DNA of 53,716 bases from Pseudonocardia sp. CNS-139 (lineage in GTDB: Bacteria > Actinomycetota > Actinomycetes > Mycobacteriales > Pseudonocardiaceae): NCBI GenBank assembly GCA_001942415.1, contig MKJX01000187.1, positions 1 through 53,716 on the forward strand, read 5' to 3'. This document shows, piece after piece, positions 10,381 to 19,717 of this stretch. The notes under the pieces are model-generated. The model made no database searches, was not told the DNA's origin, and was given only the letters and a program-made list of their open reading frames with translations. The translations under genes and the position numbers were made by a program. The number at the start of each line of letters is the position of its first letter. Within the stretch, counting starts at the first letter, position 1.

Positions 10381-12600
10381 TCAGACCTTGTCCAGGTACG
10401 CCGCGCGTTCCTCGTCGCCGACCGTCTCCGCCACCAGGGCGGCCAGGGCGCGGTTCGTGCGGAGGCCGGGGTCGTCGGCGACGATGTGCGTGGCGTAGAC
10501 CTGCGCCTTCGCGATGACCTCCTCGTGGCGCAGCAGCGAGAGCAGCCGCAGCCCGGAGCGGCGGCCGGACTGGGTGGCGCCGAGCACGTCGCCCTCGCGG
10601 CGCAGCTCCAGGTCGAGGCGGGCCAGCTCGAAGCCGTCGGTGGTGCCGCCGATGGCGTCCAGCCGCTCGCGGGCGGTGGTGGCCGCGGGCATGTCCGTGA
10701 CCAGCAGGCACACGCCCGGCGCCGAGCCCCGGCCGACCCGGCCGCGCAGCTGGTGGAGCTGGGAGAGGCCGAACCGGTCGGCGTCGAGGATGACCATGGC
10801 CGTGGCGTTGGGCACGTCGACACCCACCTCGATCACGGTGGTGGCCACGAGGACGTCCAGCTCGGCGCGCTCGAACGCGCGCATCACCGCGTCCTTCTCG
10901 TCGGGCGGGAGCTTGCCGTGCAGCACCCCGATGCGCAGGCCCTCCAGCGCGCCCTCCGCCAGCTTCGGCGCGACGTCGAGCACGGCCAGCGGCGGGCGGC
11001 GGGCCGAGCCGCCGTCGTCGGAGTCGGCGCCGATGTCCGGGTCGTCCAGGTCGACGAGGTCGCGTCCTGATCGGCGCCGTTGCCGTTGTCGGTGCCGCCC
11101 ACGCGCGGGCACACGACGTAGGCCTGGTGGCCGGCGTCGACCTCCTCGCGCACCCGCCGCCACACCCGCTCGAACCACGTGGGCTTCTCGGCCAGCGGGA
11201 CGACGGTGGTGGCGATCGGCGAGCGCCCGCCGGGCAGCTCGCGCAGGGCCGAGACCTCCAGGTCGCCGTAGACCGTCATCGCGACCGTGCGCGGGATCGG
11301 GGTGGCCGTCATGACGAGCATGTGCGGGGCCTGCTCGCCGCGGGTGCGCAGCGCGTCGCGCTGCTCCACGCCGAACCGGTGCTGCTCGTCGACCACGACG
11401 AGCCCGAGGTCGGCGAACCCGACATGGTCCTGGATCAGCGCGTGCGTGCCCACGACGATGCCGGCGGCGCCGACTGCGCGTCGAGCAGCGCCTGCCGCCG
11501 GGCCTTGGTGCCGAGCGAGCCGGTGAGCAGGGTGCGCCCGTGGCCTGCTCCGCCGCGCCCAGCTCGCCGGCCTGCCCGAGCGGGCCCAGCAGCTTGCGCA
11601 GCGACCGGGCGTGCTGCGCGGCCAGCACCTCGGTGGGCGCGAGCAGCGCGGCCTGCCGCCCGCCGTCCACCACCTGCAGCATCGCGCGCAGCGCCACGAC
11701 CGTCTTGCCGGCGCCGACGTCGCCCTGCACGAGCCGGTTCATCGGGTGCTCGCGGGCCAGGTCGGCGGCGATCTCGGCGCCGACGGCGTGCTGGCCCGCG
11801 GTGAGGCTGAACGGGAGCGCGGCGTCGAACGCGTCGAGCAGGCCGCCGGCCCTGGGTGGGCAGGCCGGCGCCGGCCGCGCGACGGTGGCCTGGCGGCGCA
11901 GCGCCAGCGCGAGCTGCACGCCCATGGCCTCGTCCCAGACCAGCCGGTTGCGGGCCGCGTGCTTGTCGGCCTCGGTCTCGGGCACGTGGATGCGCCGCAG
12001 CGCGCGGCCCAGGTCGGCCAGCCCCTCGCGCTCGCGCAGGAAGTGCGGCAGCGGGTCGGTGGGGTCGTCCAGCACGTCGAGCACCTGGCGTACGCAGCGC
12101 GCGATCTCCTGCGAGGTGATCTTCGACGTGGCCGGGTAGACGGAGATGAACGGGCGGATCTCGTCGGCCTCGTCGAGCGGCTCGAACTGCGGGTGGGTGA
12201 GCTGGAGCTTCTTGTTGAACACCCCGACCTTGCCCGCGAACACCGCCCGCACCCCGGGCCTGATCACGTGCTGCACCTTGTGGCCGTTGAAGAACGTGCA
12301 GTCGAGCGTGGCGCCCTTCTCGTCGCGGATCACGACGTTGAGCAGCTTGCCCCGGCGCGAGCGCATGTCGCGCAGCACGGCCTTCTCCACCTGCGCGACG
12401 AGCGTGGCGTGCTCGCCGATCTCCAGCCCGGCGATGTCGGTGAGCTTGCCGCGGTCGACGTACTTGCGCGGGTAGTAGCGGACGAGGTCGCCGACCGTGT
12501 GCACCTCGATCTGCGCGGCCAGCGTGTCGGCCGCCCGCTTGCCGACGATCGGCTGCAGCGGGCTGAGCAGGTCGATGTCGGCCTGGTGGGCCTGCGTCAT
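10381..12600 (-). CDS. recG: ATP-dependent DNA helicase RecG (three frame breaks)
   Basis: RecG remodels stalled replication forks and Holliday junctions. The N-terminal wedge/OB domain is clear (VGDLVRYYPRKYVDRGKL, FFNGHKVQHVIRPG). The helicase motifs are Walker A GDVGAGKTVVALRAM, the DEQH box VVVDEQHRFGVEQRDALR, MTATPIPRTVAMT, and the C-terminal motor with VIEVGVDVPNATAMVI and QLRGRVGRG. The length to 12600 (about 739 residues when repaired) is normal. Breaks lie near 11540, 11470 and 11065. The ATG overlaps the stop of the DAK2 gene by 4 bp, so the two form an operon. Confidence 0.93.
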   Translation of the reverse strand: MTQAHQADIDLLSPLQPIVGKRAADTLAAQIEVHTVGDLVRYYPRKYVDRGKLTDIAGLEIGEHATLVAQVEKAVLRDMRSRRGKLLNVVIRDEKGATLDCTFFNGHKVQHVIRPGVRAVFAGKVGVFNKKLQLTHPQFEPLDEADEIRPFISVYPATSKITSQEIARCVRQVLDVLDDPTDPLPHFLREREGLADLGRALRRIHVPETEADKHAARNRLVWDEAMGVQLALALRRQATVARPAPACPPRAGGLLDAFDAALPFSLTAGQHAVGAEIAADLAREHPMNRLVQGDVGAGKTVVALRAMLQVVDGGRQAALLAPTEVLAAQHARSLRKLLGPLGQAGELGAAEQATGAPCSPARSAPRPGGRRCSTRSRRRRHRRGHARADPGPCRVRRPRARRGRRAAPVRRGAARRAAHPRRAGPAHARHDGHPDPAHGRDDGLRRPGGLGPARAARRALADRHHRRPAGREAHVVRAGVAAGARGGRRRPPGLRRVPARGRHRQRQRRRSGRDLVDLDDPDIGADSDDGGSARRPPLAVLDVAPKLAEGALEGLRIGVLHGKLPPDEKDAVMRAFERAELDVLVATTVIEVGVDVPNATAMVILDADRFGLSQLHQLRGRVGRGSAPGVCLLVTDMPAATTARERLDAIGGTTDGFELARLDLELRREGDVLGATQSGRRSGLRLLSLLRHEEVIAKAQVYATHIVADDPGLRTNRALAALVAETVGDEERAAYLDKV

Positions 12601-14230
12601 TCCACCCCCAGCACGATCGGGAAGTCGGTCTGCCCGCCGCGGTGCACGACGACGTCGACCTCGGGGTGGGTGCGGCGCAGGTCGGTCGCCAGCCCCTCCC
12701 CCAGCGCGTCGTCGACCCCGGCGCCGAGCAGCACCGTGACGAGCTCGCCACCCGCGGTGAGCATGCGGTGAGCCAACCACAGCCCACCGACAGCGAGGTC
12801 CGGCGCGATCAGCACGACCTCCCCGTCCGAGATGCCCAGCACGTCGCCCGGCTCGCAGCGGCCCGCCCAGGTCAGCGCCTCCGCCTCGGCGACCGCCAGC
12901 CCGGCCGTGCGGGTGCCGGCCGCGGCCTCCGCCATCGCGACGACGTCCTCGGCCGGGCGGCGCGCCGGGTCGTGCACGGCGAGCGCCGCGAGCCCCTGCA
13001 GCACCGACGCGCTCGGCACCACGAGCACCTCCTGCCCGTCGCGGCGGGCGGCCGCGGCGGCCCGTTCGACGACGGCCGGCAGGTCCGGGTCGGCAGGCAG
13101 CAGCACGACGTTGCGCGCGCGGGTGCCGGCCAGCGCGGCCACCAGCTCCGACTCCTCGACGGGCCGTCCCGGCTCCCGCTCCAGCACGTGCGCCCCGGCC
13201 GACCGGGCCAGCTCGGCCAGCTCCGCGCCGGGCACGACGGCCAGCACCGCGCGGTCCCGGACGAACCGGTCGCCGCCGCTCGCGGGCCCGGCGTCGTCGA
13301 AGCGGATCACGGTGATCCGGTGCGGCCGGCCGGCGACGATCCCCGCCTCGATGGCCGCGCCGACGTCGCTGCAGTGCACGTGGACGTTCCACAGCCCGGC
13401 GCCGTCGTCCACCACGGCGACCGAGTCGCCCACGGCGTCCAGCTCGGCGCGCAGGAGCGCGACCCGGTCGGCGTCGGTGCCGTCGAGCAGGTACATCACC
13501 TCGTAGTCGTAGACGGCCGAGCCGCTCTCCCGCTGCGCCACGAGGACCTCCCTCCCGCGCGGCACCGGAACGGCCGGCGGCGCGGGCATCTCGGCCGTGC
13601 CCGTCCGGCCGGTGGCGAGCCGGGCCAGCGCGTCCAGCACGACGTAGAGCCCGAGCCCGCCGGCGTCCACGACACCGGCCCTGGCCAGCTCGGGGAGCTG
13701 CCGGTGGTGGCGTGCAGCGCGGTGCGCGCCGCGTCGGCCGCGGCGACCGCGACGTCGTCGAGCCGGTCGGAGTCCACGGTGGCGGCCGCGCCCGCCGCCG
13801 CGGCCAGCACCGTGAGCACGGTGCCCTCCCGCGGCCGGGACACCGCCGCGGTGGCGAGCCGGTGCGCGCGCCGCAGCGCGTCGGCCAGCACGGTGCCGGC
13901 GGGGGCCGGCCCGGCGACGGCCGCCACGGCCTCGGACACCCCGCGCAGCACCTGCGACAGGATCACCCCGGAGTTGCCGCGCGCGCCGGCCAGCGCGCCG
14001 CGGGCGAGCGCCCCCGCGACGGCTGTGACGCCGCGCTCGGCGTTCTCCCGCACCCCCCGCCGCACGGCCTCCGCGGCCGCCCGCATCGTCAGGAGCAGGT
14101 TGGTGCCGGTGTCGCCGTCGGCCACCGGGAAGACGTTGATGCGGTCGATCTCCGCACGGTGCCGCTCCAGGGCCGCGGTGGCAGCCCGCGTCCAGCGGGT
14201 GAGCAGGGCCGCGTCCAGGGTCGGGGGCAC
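12597..14230 (-). CDS. DAK2-domain protein, FakA/YloV-like fatty-acid kinase component
   Basis: About 544 residues from GTG 14230. The N-terminal DAK2 (DhaL-like) domain carries the nucleotide/Mg motif INVFPVADGDTGTNLLLTM and GARGNSGVILSQVLRG. The middle and C-terminal parts match the DegV-like phosphatase-fold region of FakA-type proteins (SDVGAAIEAGIVAGRP). In Firmicutes, FakA phosphorylates FakB-bound fatty acids; no fakB (separate DegV gene) is in this window, so the substrate here is open. One break at about 13705 is repaired by a single base. It is translationally coupled to recG, the same pairing as Rv2974c/Rv2975c next to recG in M. tuberculosis. Confidence 0.85.
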
Positions 14231-14237
14231 TCGTGAC

Positions 14238-14243
14238 AGGGTA
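14238..14243 (-). promoter_or_regulatory. -10 element for a probably leaderless DAK2 mRNA
   Basis: On the minus strand TACCCT is followed by 7 nt and then the GTG start at 14230. A TAnnnT box 6-8 nt before the start codon, with no Shine-Dalgarno, is the usual actinobacterial leaderless arrangement. No convincing -35 is visible. Confidence 0.45.
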
Positions 14244-14279
14244 GCCACGGCCCGGGTCGGGCCGCCCGTGAGGCGCGGG

Positions 14280-14285
14280 TATCCT
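14280..14285 (+). promoter_or_regulatory. possible -10 box upstream of rpmB
   Basis: TATCCT lies about 60 nt before the rpmB start, implying a short 5' leader with a GAGGAG ribosome site at about 14331. There is no good -35. Confidence 0.3.
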
Positions 14286-14344
14286 GGTGCATCGCGACCG
14301 GGCGAGACCCGGCTTCCTGTACTTCTACCCGAGGAGTGTCCGAC

Positions 14345-14536
14345 GTGGCTGCCGTCTGCGACGTCTGTGGCAAGGGTCCGGGCTTCGGCATGTCCGTCTC
14401 GCACTCGCACCGCCGCACCCACCGCCGCTGGAACCCCAACATCCAGACCGTCCGGGCCGGCACCGGCGGTGGCAACCGCAAGCGCATCAACGTGTGCACG
14501 TCCTGCCTGAAGGCCGGCAAGGTCGCGCGCGCCTGA
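14345..14536 (+). CDS. rpmB: 50S ribosomal protein L28 (zinc-binding form)
   Basis: 63 residues. Bacterial L28 with [29 protein letters not shown] and [16 protein letters not shown]. Two CxxC pairs (CDVC and CTSC) mark the zinc-binding C+ paralogue. The start is GTG 14345, because GAGGAG lies the right distance upstream and the family begins M-A-A/K; an in-frame GTG at 14336 is less likely. Many actinobacteria hold both zinc and zinc-free L28 and switch on zinc starvation; this copy is the zinc-replete type. Confidence 0.95.
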   Translation: MAAVCDVCGKGPGFGMSVSHSHRRTHRRWNPNIQTVRAGTGGGNRKRINVCTSCLKAGKVARA

Positions 14537-14554
14537 CGCGCACCCGCACCTGCT

Positions 14555-14592
14555 CCGACACCCCTGTCCGCGTCAGCGGGCGGGGGTGTCGG
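14555..14592. terminator. hairpin terminator, bidirectional
   Basis: CCGACACCCC (14555-14564) pairs perfectly with GGGGTGTCGG (14583-14592), a 10-bp stem, with a further CCGC/GCGG pairing inside the loop. It lies 18 nt after the rpmB stop and at the 3' end of the convergent zinc-ribbon gene. There is no U-tract, which is common in actinobacteria. Confidence 0.65.
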
Positions 14593-14772
14593 TGTGTGCG
14601 GGCCGCGGCGCGGCGCCCGGCACCGTCGCGGCGACTGCACGAACACGTGCCGCCGCACGCACCGCACCTTGACGTGCGCGAGCGGCCCGGACGTGCTCGG
14701 CAGGTCGAAGCGCTCCAGCACCTCGGCCGGAGCGCCGCACTCCGGGCAGCCGGCGAGATCCGCCTCCGTCAC
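14573..14772 (-). CDS. small zinc-ribbon protein (probable)
   Basis: Starts at GTG 14772 (VTEADLAGCPECGAPAEVL), followed by LPSTSGPLAHVKVRCVRRH. The CPEC pair plus a later Cys and His look like a small actinobacterial zinc-ribbon protein of 50-65 residues. In the frame as given it would run on antisense to rpmB, which is implausible. With one base shifted after the VRRHVF segment it stops at 14573, inside the shared terminator. The end is therefore uncertain. Function unknown. Confidence 0.5.
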
Positions 14773-14875
14773 GGCACCCTCCCTCCCGCGGACGGGCGTC
14801 CGCACGTTCCGGGAAGGAGAGCACTCCTCGGCGCGTCCGATACGGACGAGCCGGTTGACATCGGGTTACGGCCTG

Positions 14876-15594
14876 TTACGGCAGCTTCCAGTCCACCGGG
14901 TCCCCGCCCAGCTCCTCCAGCAGCGCGTTCGCGCGGCTGAACGGGCGGGAGCCGAAGAACCCCCGATCGGCGGACATCGGGCTCGGGTGTGCCGACTCGA
15001 TGGACGGCACGTCGCCGAGCAGCGGGGCGAGGTTGCGCGCGTCGCGGCCCCACAGGATCGCGACGAGCGGCTCGCCGTCGCGGTCCACCAGGGCCCGGAT
15101 CGCCTGCTCGGTGACCTTCTCCCAGCCCTTGTCCCGGTGCGAGCCCGGGTTGCCCGGCTCCACGGTCAGCACCCTGTTGAGCAGCAGCACGCCCTGCGCG
15201 GCCCACGGCGTGAGGTCGCCGGTGGAGGCGTCGGGTGCCCGAGGTCCTCGGTGTACTCGCGGAAGATGTTGGCGAGCGAGCGGGGCACCGGGCGCGTCTG
15301 CGGCGACACCGAGAACGACAGCCCGATCGCGTGGCCCGGCGTCGGGTACGGGTCCTGGCCCACGACCAGCACCCGGACCTGCTCGAACGGCTGCTGGAAC
15401 GCGCGCAGCACGTTGGCCCCGGCCGGCAGGTAGCGCCGGCCCGCGGCCATCTCCGCGCGCAGGAACTCGCCCATGTCGGCGATCACGTCGGCCACGGGCG
15501 CGAGCGCCTCGGCCCACCCGGCCTCGACGACCTCGGCGAGCGGCTTGCCGCGGCGCCCGCCCTGCTGGGCCGGATCGTCGGTGGACACGGTCAT
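14876..15594 (-). CDS. ung: uracil-DNA glycosylase, family 1
   Basis: Removes uracil from DNA, starting base-excision repair. Family-1 motifs are present: [18 protein letters not shown] with the catalytic Asp, [20 protein letters not shown], and the Leu-loop [18 protein letters not shown]. The frame breaks at about 15235, between EDLGHP and [10 protein letters not shown], and is repaired by one base. Total about 239 residues, slightly longer at the N-terminus than the Mycobacterium protein. The ATG overlaps the TGA of the carbonic anhydrase gene (TGATG). Confidence 0.94.
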
Positions 15595-16114
15595 CAGGAG
15601 ATCCTCCGCAGCTCGGCGCGGAACCGCTTCCCGCGCTGGATGTACGACTGCACGGCGTGGTCGAAGTAGCCCGCCGGCACCTCGTGGCCCTCCCGCACCC
15701 GCGCGGGCACGCCCATCGCCATCCGGCGCGGCGGGACCTGCGCGTTCGGCGCGACGACCGCACCGGCCGCGACCACCGCGCCCGCCCCGATCACCGCGCC
15801 GTTCAGCACGACCGAGCCGGACGAGATGAGGGCCCGGTCGCCGACCGTCGCCCCCTCGATGTGGACGTTGTGGCCGACGGTGACGTCGGCCCGAGGATCG
15901 TCGGCTCCGTCGCGGTGCAGTGGATGATCGAGCCGTCCTGCACGCTCGTGCGCGCGCCCACCGCGATCAGGCCGTCGTCGCCGCGCAGCACGGCCGTCGG
16001 CCACACCGACGCCTCGGCGCCGATCGTGACGTTCCCGATCACCACCGCGTCCGGGTGCACGTAGGCGTCGGGATGGATGTCCGGTTCGGCGTCTCCGAGC
16101 GCGTAGATGGGCAC
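15594..16114 (-). CDS. gamma-class carbonic anhydrase / acetyltransferase-like hexapeptide protein
   Basis: About 173 residues of left-handed beta-helix hexapeptide repeats ([56 protein letters not shown]). Candidate zinc histidines lie in IIHCTATEP and in [14 protein letters not shown], as in gamma-carbonic anhydrases such as YrdA/CaiE relatives. It probably interconverts CO2 and bicarbonate; some relatives have no activity. One break at about 15890 (GGGCCG needs an extra G). It sits between mrpG and ung on the same strand. Confidence 0.85.
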
Positions 16115-16124
16115 GGACCGGAGC

Positions 16125-16463
16125 TTAGGGATGCCGCTCGCCGGGCGTGTCGCGGGCCAGTTCGTCGGTGACGAGCAGGTCGCGGCGCACGACGCCGCCG
16201 CCGTACGCCGACCGCCCCGCGAGCTGCGCGATCACCGGCGCGGTGATCACCTGGAACAGCGCGACCAGCACGAGCGTGGCCGCGCTCTCCAGCTCCACGC
16301 GCAGCGCGGCGCCCGCCAGGATCAGCAGCAGGCCCAGCGTCTGCGGTTTCGTGGCGGCCTGCAGCCGCGCGGGCAGGTCCGGCAGCCGCAGCAACCCGAC
16401 GGCCCCGAGCAGGCAGGACAGGGCACCGAGCAGGAGCAGCACGGCCGAGACGACGTCGGTCAC
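16125..16463 (-). CDS. mrpG: Mrp antiporter subunit G
   Basis: 112 residues from GTG 16463. Three hydrophobic helices; the LLGALSCLLGAVGLLRLPDLPARLQAATKPQTLGLLL stretch is the MnhG/PhaG signature (LPD..RL.AATK). Small subunit of the multisubunit Na+/H+ antiporter. Its start overlaps the mrpF stop by 4 bp. Confidence 0.93.
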   Translation of the reverse strand: MTDVVSAVLLLLGALSCLLGAVGLLRLPDLPARLQAATKPQTLGLLLILAGAALRVELESAATLVLVALFQVITAPVIAQLAGRSAYGGGVVRRDLLVTDELARDTPGERHP

Positions 16464-16723
16464 CGCCTGCGCCTCCGTTCGGCCAGCCGCGTCGCCGTCG
16501 CCGACCCGACGAACCCGAGCAGCGCGACGGCCGCGAGCAGCGGGATGTTCGAGCCGTCCGCGTACACCGCGACGTACACGCCCGCCGCGGCGACCACGAG
16601 CACGAGGAACACGTCCAGCGCGACGATCCGGTCGAGCGTGGTGGGCCCGCGCAGCAGCCGCGCGAGCGTCAGCAGCCCGGCGAGGCAGAGCATCGCCAGC
16701 ACCACGGCGAACACGACGGTCAC
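16460..16723 (-). CDS. mrpF: Mrp antiporter subunit F
   Basis: 87 residues, intact, with three TM helices. The RLLRGPTTLDRIVALDVF segment is the conserved MnhF motif (GP...DR..A.D). It ends in a run of arginines. GTG start within a 4-bp overlap with mrpE. MrpF is a membrane subunit needed for antiporter assembly and sodium extrusion. Confidence 0.94.
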   Translation of the reverse strand: MTVVFAVVLAMLCLAGLLTLARLLRGPTTLDRIVALDVFLVLVVAAAGVYVAVYADGSNIPLLAAVALLGFVGSATATRLAERRRRR

Positions 16724-17240
16724 GGGCCCTCCTCCGGGAGCGCGCCGGACCCGAGCGCGGCGAGCACCCGCTGCTGCAGGGAGAGTGTCCGCCGCCGGGC
16801 GCGCTCCACGCCGGCCCGGTCGCGCGGGCCGAGCGCGTAGACGTACCAGACGCCCGCTTCCTGGTCGATCTGCAGCACCATCGTGCCCGGCGAGAGCGAG
16901 ACGGCACTGGCCATCACCGCCACCACCCGGTCCGACGCGGTCATCAGCGGGACGGCGACGATCGCGCCGCGCGCGTCCCGGCCGTGCCGCAGCACCTGCC
17001 AGCTCACCTCCACGGCCGACACCACCATGTCGTAGCGAGGTAGCCCACCAGGCCGAGCACGCGCAGCGGCCGCACCGGCAGCCGGTCCGGCGGGGGCGGC
17101 AGCCGCACGAACGCCGTGACCAGCACCCCGACCAGGACGCCGCCCACCACCGACGCGGGCGTGAAGGTGCCCCACAGCAGCACCCACACCACCGTCAGCC
17201 AGCCGACGGAGACCAGCTGCGCCCTCGTCCGCGCGCTCAT
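16720..17240 (-). CDS. mrpE: Mrp antiporter subunit E
   Basis: About 173 residues from ATG 17240. Two or three N-terminal TM helices (VSVGWLTVVWVLLWGTFTPA, VVGGVLVGVLVTAFV), then the MnhE cytosolic part with SLSPGTMVLQID and VWYVYALG (family: LTPGT..v....LY.HAL). The frame breaks at about 17038, at the GYL/RYDMVVSAVEVSW junction, one base missing. It overlaps both mrpD and mrpF by 4 bp. Confidence 0.9.
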
Positions 17241-18847
17241 CCCGGCCCCGTTCCGAGCACGGCGGTGCGATAGGGCCCGCCGTCGATCAGGTCCGCGCCC
17301 GCGCGTCCGGTGAGCGCCGAGAGCGGCCCGGCGAACACCGCGATCGCGAGGCTGACCGCCACCAGCGCGGCCGTGGCCGCGTACATCGGTACCGAACGCC
17401 GCGCGGTGCCGACGAGCACCTCGTCGTCCGGGTCGGTGTCGGGGTGCGGCGCCCTCGGCTCGCCCCAGAACACCTGTACCCACACCCGGACCAGCGCGTA
17501 CAGCGTCAGCAGGCTGGCCGGCACGACCACGCCCGCGACGACCTGCGCGCCGCCCCGGCACCCGCGCCGGCCTGCAGCAGCGCCAGCTTCGCGACGAACC
17601 CGGCGGTCGGCGGCGCTCCCGCGAGCGTCAGCGCGGGCACGGCGAAGAGCACCGCCAGCCCCGGCGCCGTGCGCAGCAGCCCGCCCATCGCGCTCAGCGA
17701 CACCGTGCCCGTCCGGCGCGTGATCAGGCCGCTGACCAGGAACAGCGTGGCCAGCACCGTGATGTGGTGGGCGGCGTACAGGGCGGCGCCGGCCACCCCG
17801 GCGGCGTCGAACACGGCCAGCCCGAACAGCATGAACCCGATGTGGCTGACGAGCAGGAACGACAGCAGCCGGTTGAGGTCGTCCTGGGCGAGGGCGCCCA
17901 GCACCCCGACGAGCATCGTCGCGACGGCCAGCACGAGCAGCAGCGGCCACGGCTCGTCGCGCGGGAAGAGCAGCGTCTGGGTGCGCATCAGCGCGTAGAA
18001 CCCGACCTTCGTCAGCAGCCCGGCGAACAGCGCCGCGACCGGCCCGGGCGCGTGCGGGTAGCTGTCGGGGAGCCAGAAGTGCAGCGGCACGACCGCCGCC
18101 TTGATCCCGAAGACCACCAGCAGCACGAGCCCGAGCACGGTCACCAGCCGGGCGGCAGCTGCGGCACCCGCCCGGCGAGGTCGGCCAGGTTCACCGTGCC
18201 CGTCGCGGCGTAGACCAGCGCGACGGCCGTCAGGAACAGCAGCGACGACATCAGGCTGACCGTCACGTACGTCATGCCCGCGCGGACCCGGCTCGCCCCC
18301 GTGCGCCGCGTGATCAGCACGTACGACGCGGTCAGCGTCAGCTCGAACGCGACGAACAGCGTGAACAGGTCGCCGGTGAGGTAGGCCAGCGACACCCCGG
18401 CGCACAGCACCAGGTACATCGGCAGGAACGTGGTGCTCGCGGTCGCCCGCCCGTACTCCTCGATCCGCTCGTCGATGGCGTAGACCAGCACGGCGAGCGT
18501 CACGAGCGCGAGACGAGCAGCAGCAGCGCCGACAGCCGGTCGCACCAGCGCCGCAGTGCGACCGGCCGGCCGGCCACCGCCGTCGAGACGAGCAGCAGCA
18601 GCGCCGACAGCCGGTCGGCCACCAGCGCGATGCCGACCGGCGCGGCCCACCCGCCCAGCGCGGCGACGACCGGCCCCTCGCGGTCGGTCACCACCAGCAG
18701 GACGGCGGCGATCGCCGCGACGGCCGCCAGCACCGCCAGCGCGACCGCACGCTGCAGCGCCGCCGACCGGGTGCCGACGACCGACAGCGCGGCCCCGAGC
18801 AGCGGGAGCAGCACCGGGAGCGTCAGCACGGTGCCCATGGCGCTCAC
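17237..18847 (-). CDS. mrpD: Mrp antiporter subunit D (proton-pumping NuoN-like); contains a 75-bp duplication
   Basis: About 535 residues, NuoL/M/N-like integral membrane protein with some 14 TM helices. Key parts: FELTLTASYVLITRRTG (the conserved Glu of the proton channel), FGIKAAVVPLHFWLPDSYPHAP (the conserved Lys and HxWLPxxH-like motif), GLLTKVGFYALMR (conserved Lys) and LNRLLSFLLVSHIGFM. Breaks lie at about 18515, 18155 and 17550. The N-terminal part carries an in-frame 25-residue repeat (DRLSALLLLVS twice) that does not fit the family and precedes a break, so it may be an assembly artefact. GTG at 18847 overlaps mrpC; ATG 18839 is an alternative. Confidence 0.9.
18510..18617. repeat. 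33-bp direct repeat, 75 bp apart, inside mrpD
   Basis: A 33-bp sequence at 18510-18542 recurs identically at 18585-18617; it encodes DRLSALLLLVS on the minus strand. The 42 bp between includes three GGCC/GGCCGG words. The 75-bp period keeps frame, but the second copy ends in a frame break. Either a recent tandem duplication or a misassembly. Confidence 0.8.
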
Positions 18848-19275
18848 CGCCGCCCTTCCCCGTCGCCGCCCTCGTCCGTGTCGTCCGTGTCGTCCGTGTC
18901 GTCGGTGAGCCCGGGCCCCTGCCGGCGGGCGATCCGGCGGTCCTCGACGTCGTCCTGCACCTCGTCGTGCCCGACCAGCACGAACGAGCGGTAGCCGAGC
19001 GCAAGCAGGAACGTCGTGAGCGCGAACGTGATCACGATCGCGGTGAGCGCGAGGGCCTGCGGCAGCGGGTCGGTGAACGCCTCCACCGGGGCCTCGCCGA
19101 CGATCGGCGCCCGGCCCGGCGGCCCGCCGGCGAGCTGGAGCAGCAGGTTCGTGCCGTGTCCGAGCACCACCACGCCGATCAGCACGCGCATGAGCGAGCG
19201 CGACAGCAGGAGCGTGAACCCGACGCCGTAGAGCACGCCGACGGTCAGCGCCATCGTGAGGTTGATCGTGATCAC
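18844..19275 (-). CDS. mrpC: Mrp antiporter subunit C (NuoK-like)
   Basis: 143 residues, intact. Three TM helices typical of NuoK/MnhC: ALTVGVLYGVGFTLLLSRSL, LIGVVVLGHGTNLLLQLAGG and DPLPQALALTAIVITFALTT (the DPLPQALVLTAIVI signature). The C-terminus is extended by ~45 charged residues containing a TDDTDDTDDTDE acidic repeat encoded by 9-bp tandem DNA repeats. It overlaps mrpB and mrpD by 4 bp each. Confidence 0.95.
   Translation of the reverse strand: MITINLTMALTVGVLYGVGFTLLLSRSLMRVLIGVVVLGHGTNLLLQLAGGPPGRAPIVGEAPVEAFTDPLPQALALTAIVITFALTTFLLALGYRSFVLVGHDEVQDDVEDRRIARRQGPGLTDDTDDTDDTDEGGDGEGRR
18874..18903. repeat. 9-bp tandem repeat, about 3.3 copies, in the mrpC tail
   Basis: GTCCGTGTC is repeated head to tail from 18874 to 18900 with a partial fourth copy. 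It encodes Thr-Asp-Asp units on the minus strand. Copy-number change would keep the frame, so the acidic tail length may vary between strains. Confidence 0.85.
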
Positions 19276-19717
19276 GGCGGGTCCGTCTCCCCCGCGTCGG
19301 CCATGTCCCGCTCGATGCCGGCGCCGAGCGAGCGCAGCAGGTCGAGCACCACGCCGACGATCAGGACGTACACCCCGATCTCCAGGAACAGGCTGGTCTG
19401 GACCTCGACGGGCCCGACCACCACGGGCACCGTGCCGAGCACCGGCGCGCCGAACGCGGCGGGCACGAGCGCGGTGACGACGGCGATCGCCAGCCCCGTC
19501 CCGATCACGACGGGCGGGCGGACCCGCACGGGCGCGCGAGCACGCCGCTCCCGCCCGCGACGTACCGCAGCACGAACGCGAGCCCGGCCACCAGCCCCGC
19601 CGAGAACCCGCCGCCCGGCCCGTAGTGCCCCACGAACAGCAGGTACAGCGAGAACACCAGCACCGTCGGAAAGAGCACGCGGGTGGTCGTCTCCAGCAGG
19701 AGCGTGCGGCCGGTCAT
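19272..19717 (-). CDS. mrpB: Mrp antiporter subunit B
   Basis: About 148 residues from ATG 19717. MnhB domain: TTTRVLFPTVLVFSLYLLFVGHYGPGGGFSAGLVAG (the HxxPGGGFxxG signature) and VQTSLFLEIGVYVLIVGVVLDLLRSLG. Four TM helices. The frame breaks at about 19538 between GVLAR and VRVRPPVVIGTGL. Starts inside mrpA (ATGA overlap). Confidence 0.93.

Noticed and set aside
14840..14880. Promoter with TTGACA at about 14854 reading plus strand
   Set aside because: It would fire antisense into ung, with no plus-strand gene for several kb and no convincing -10.
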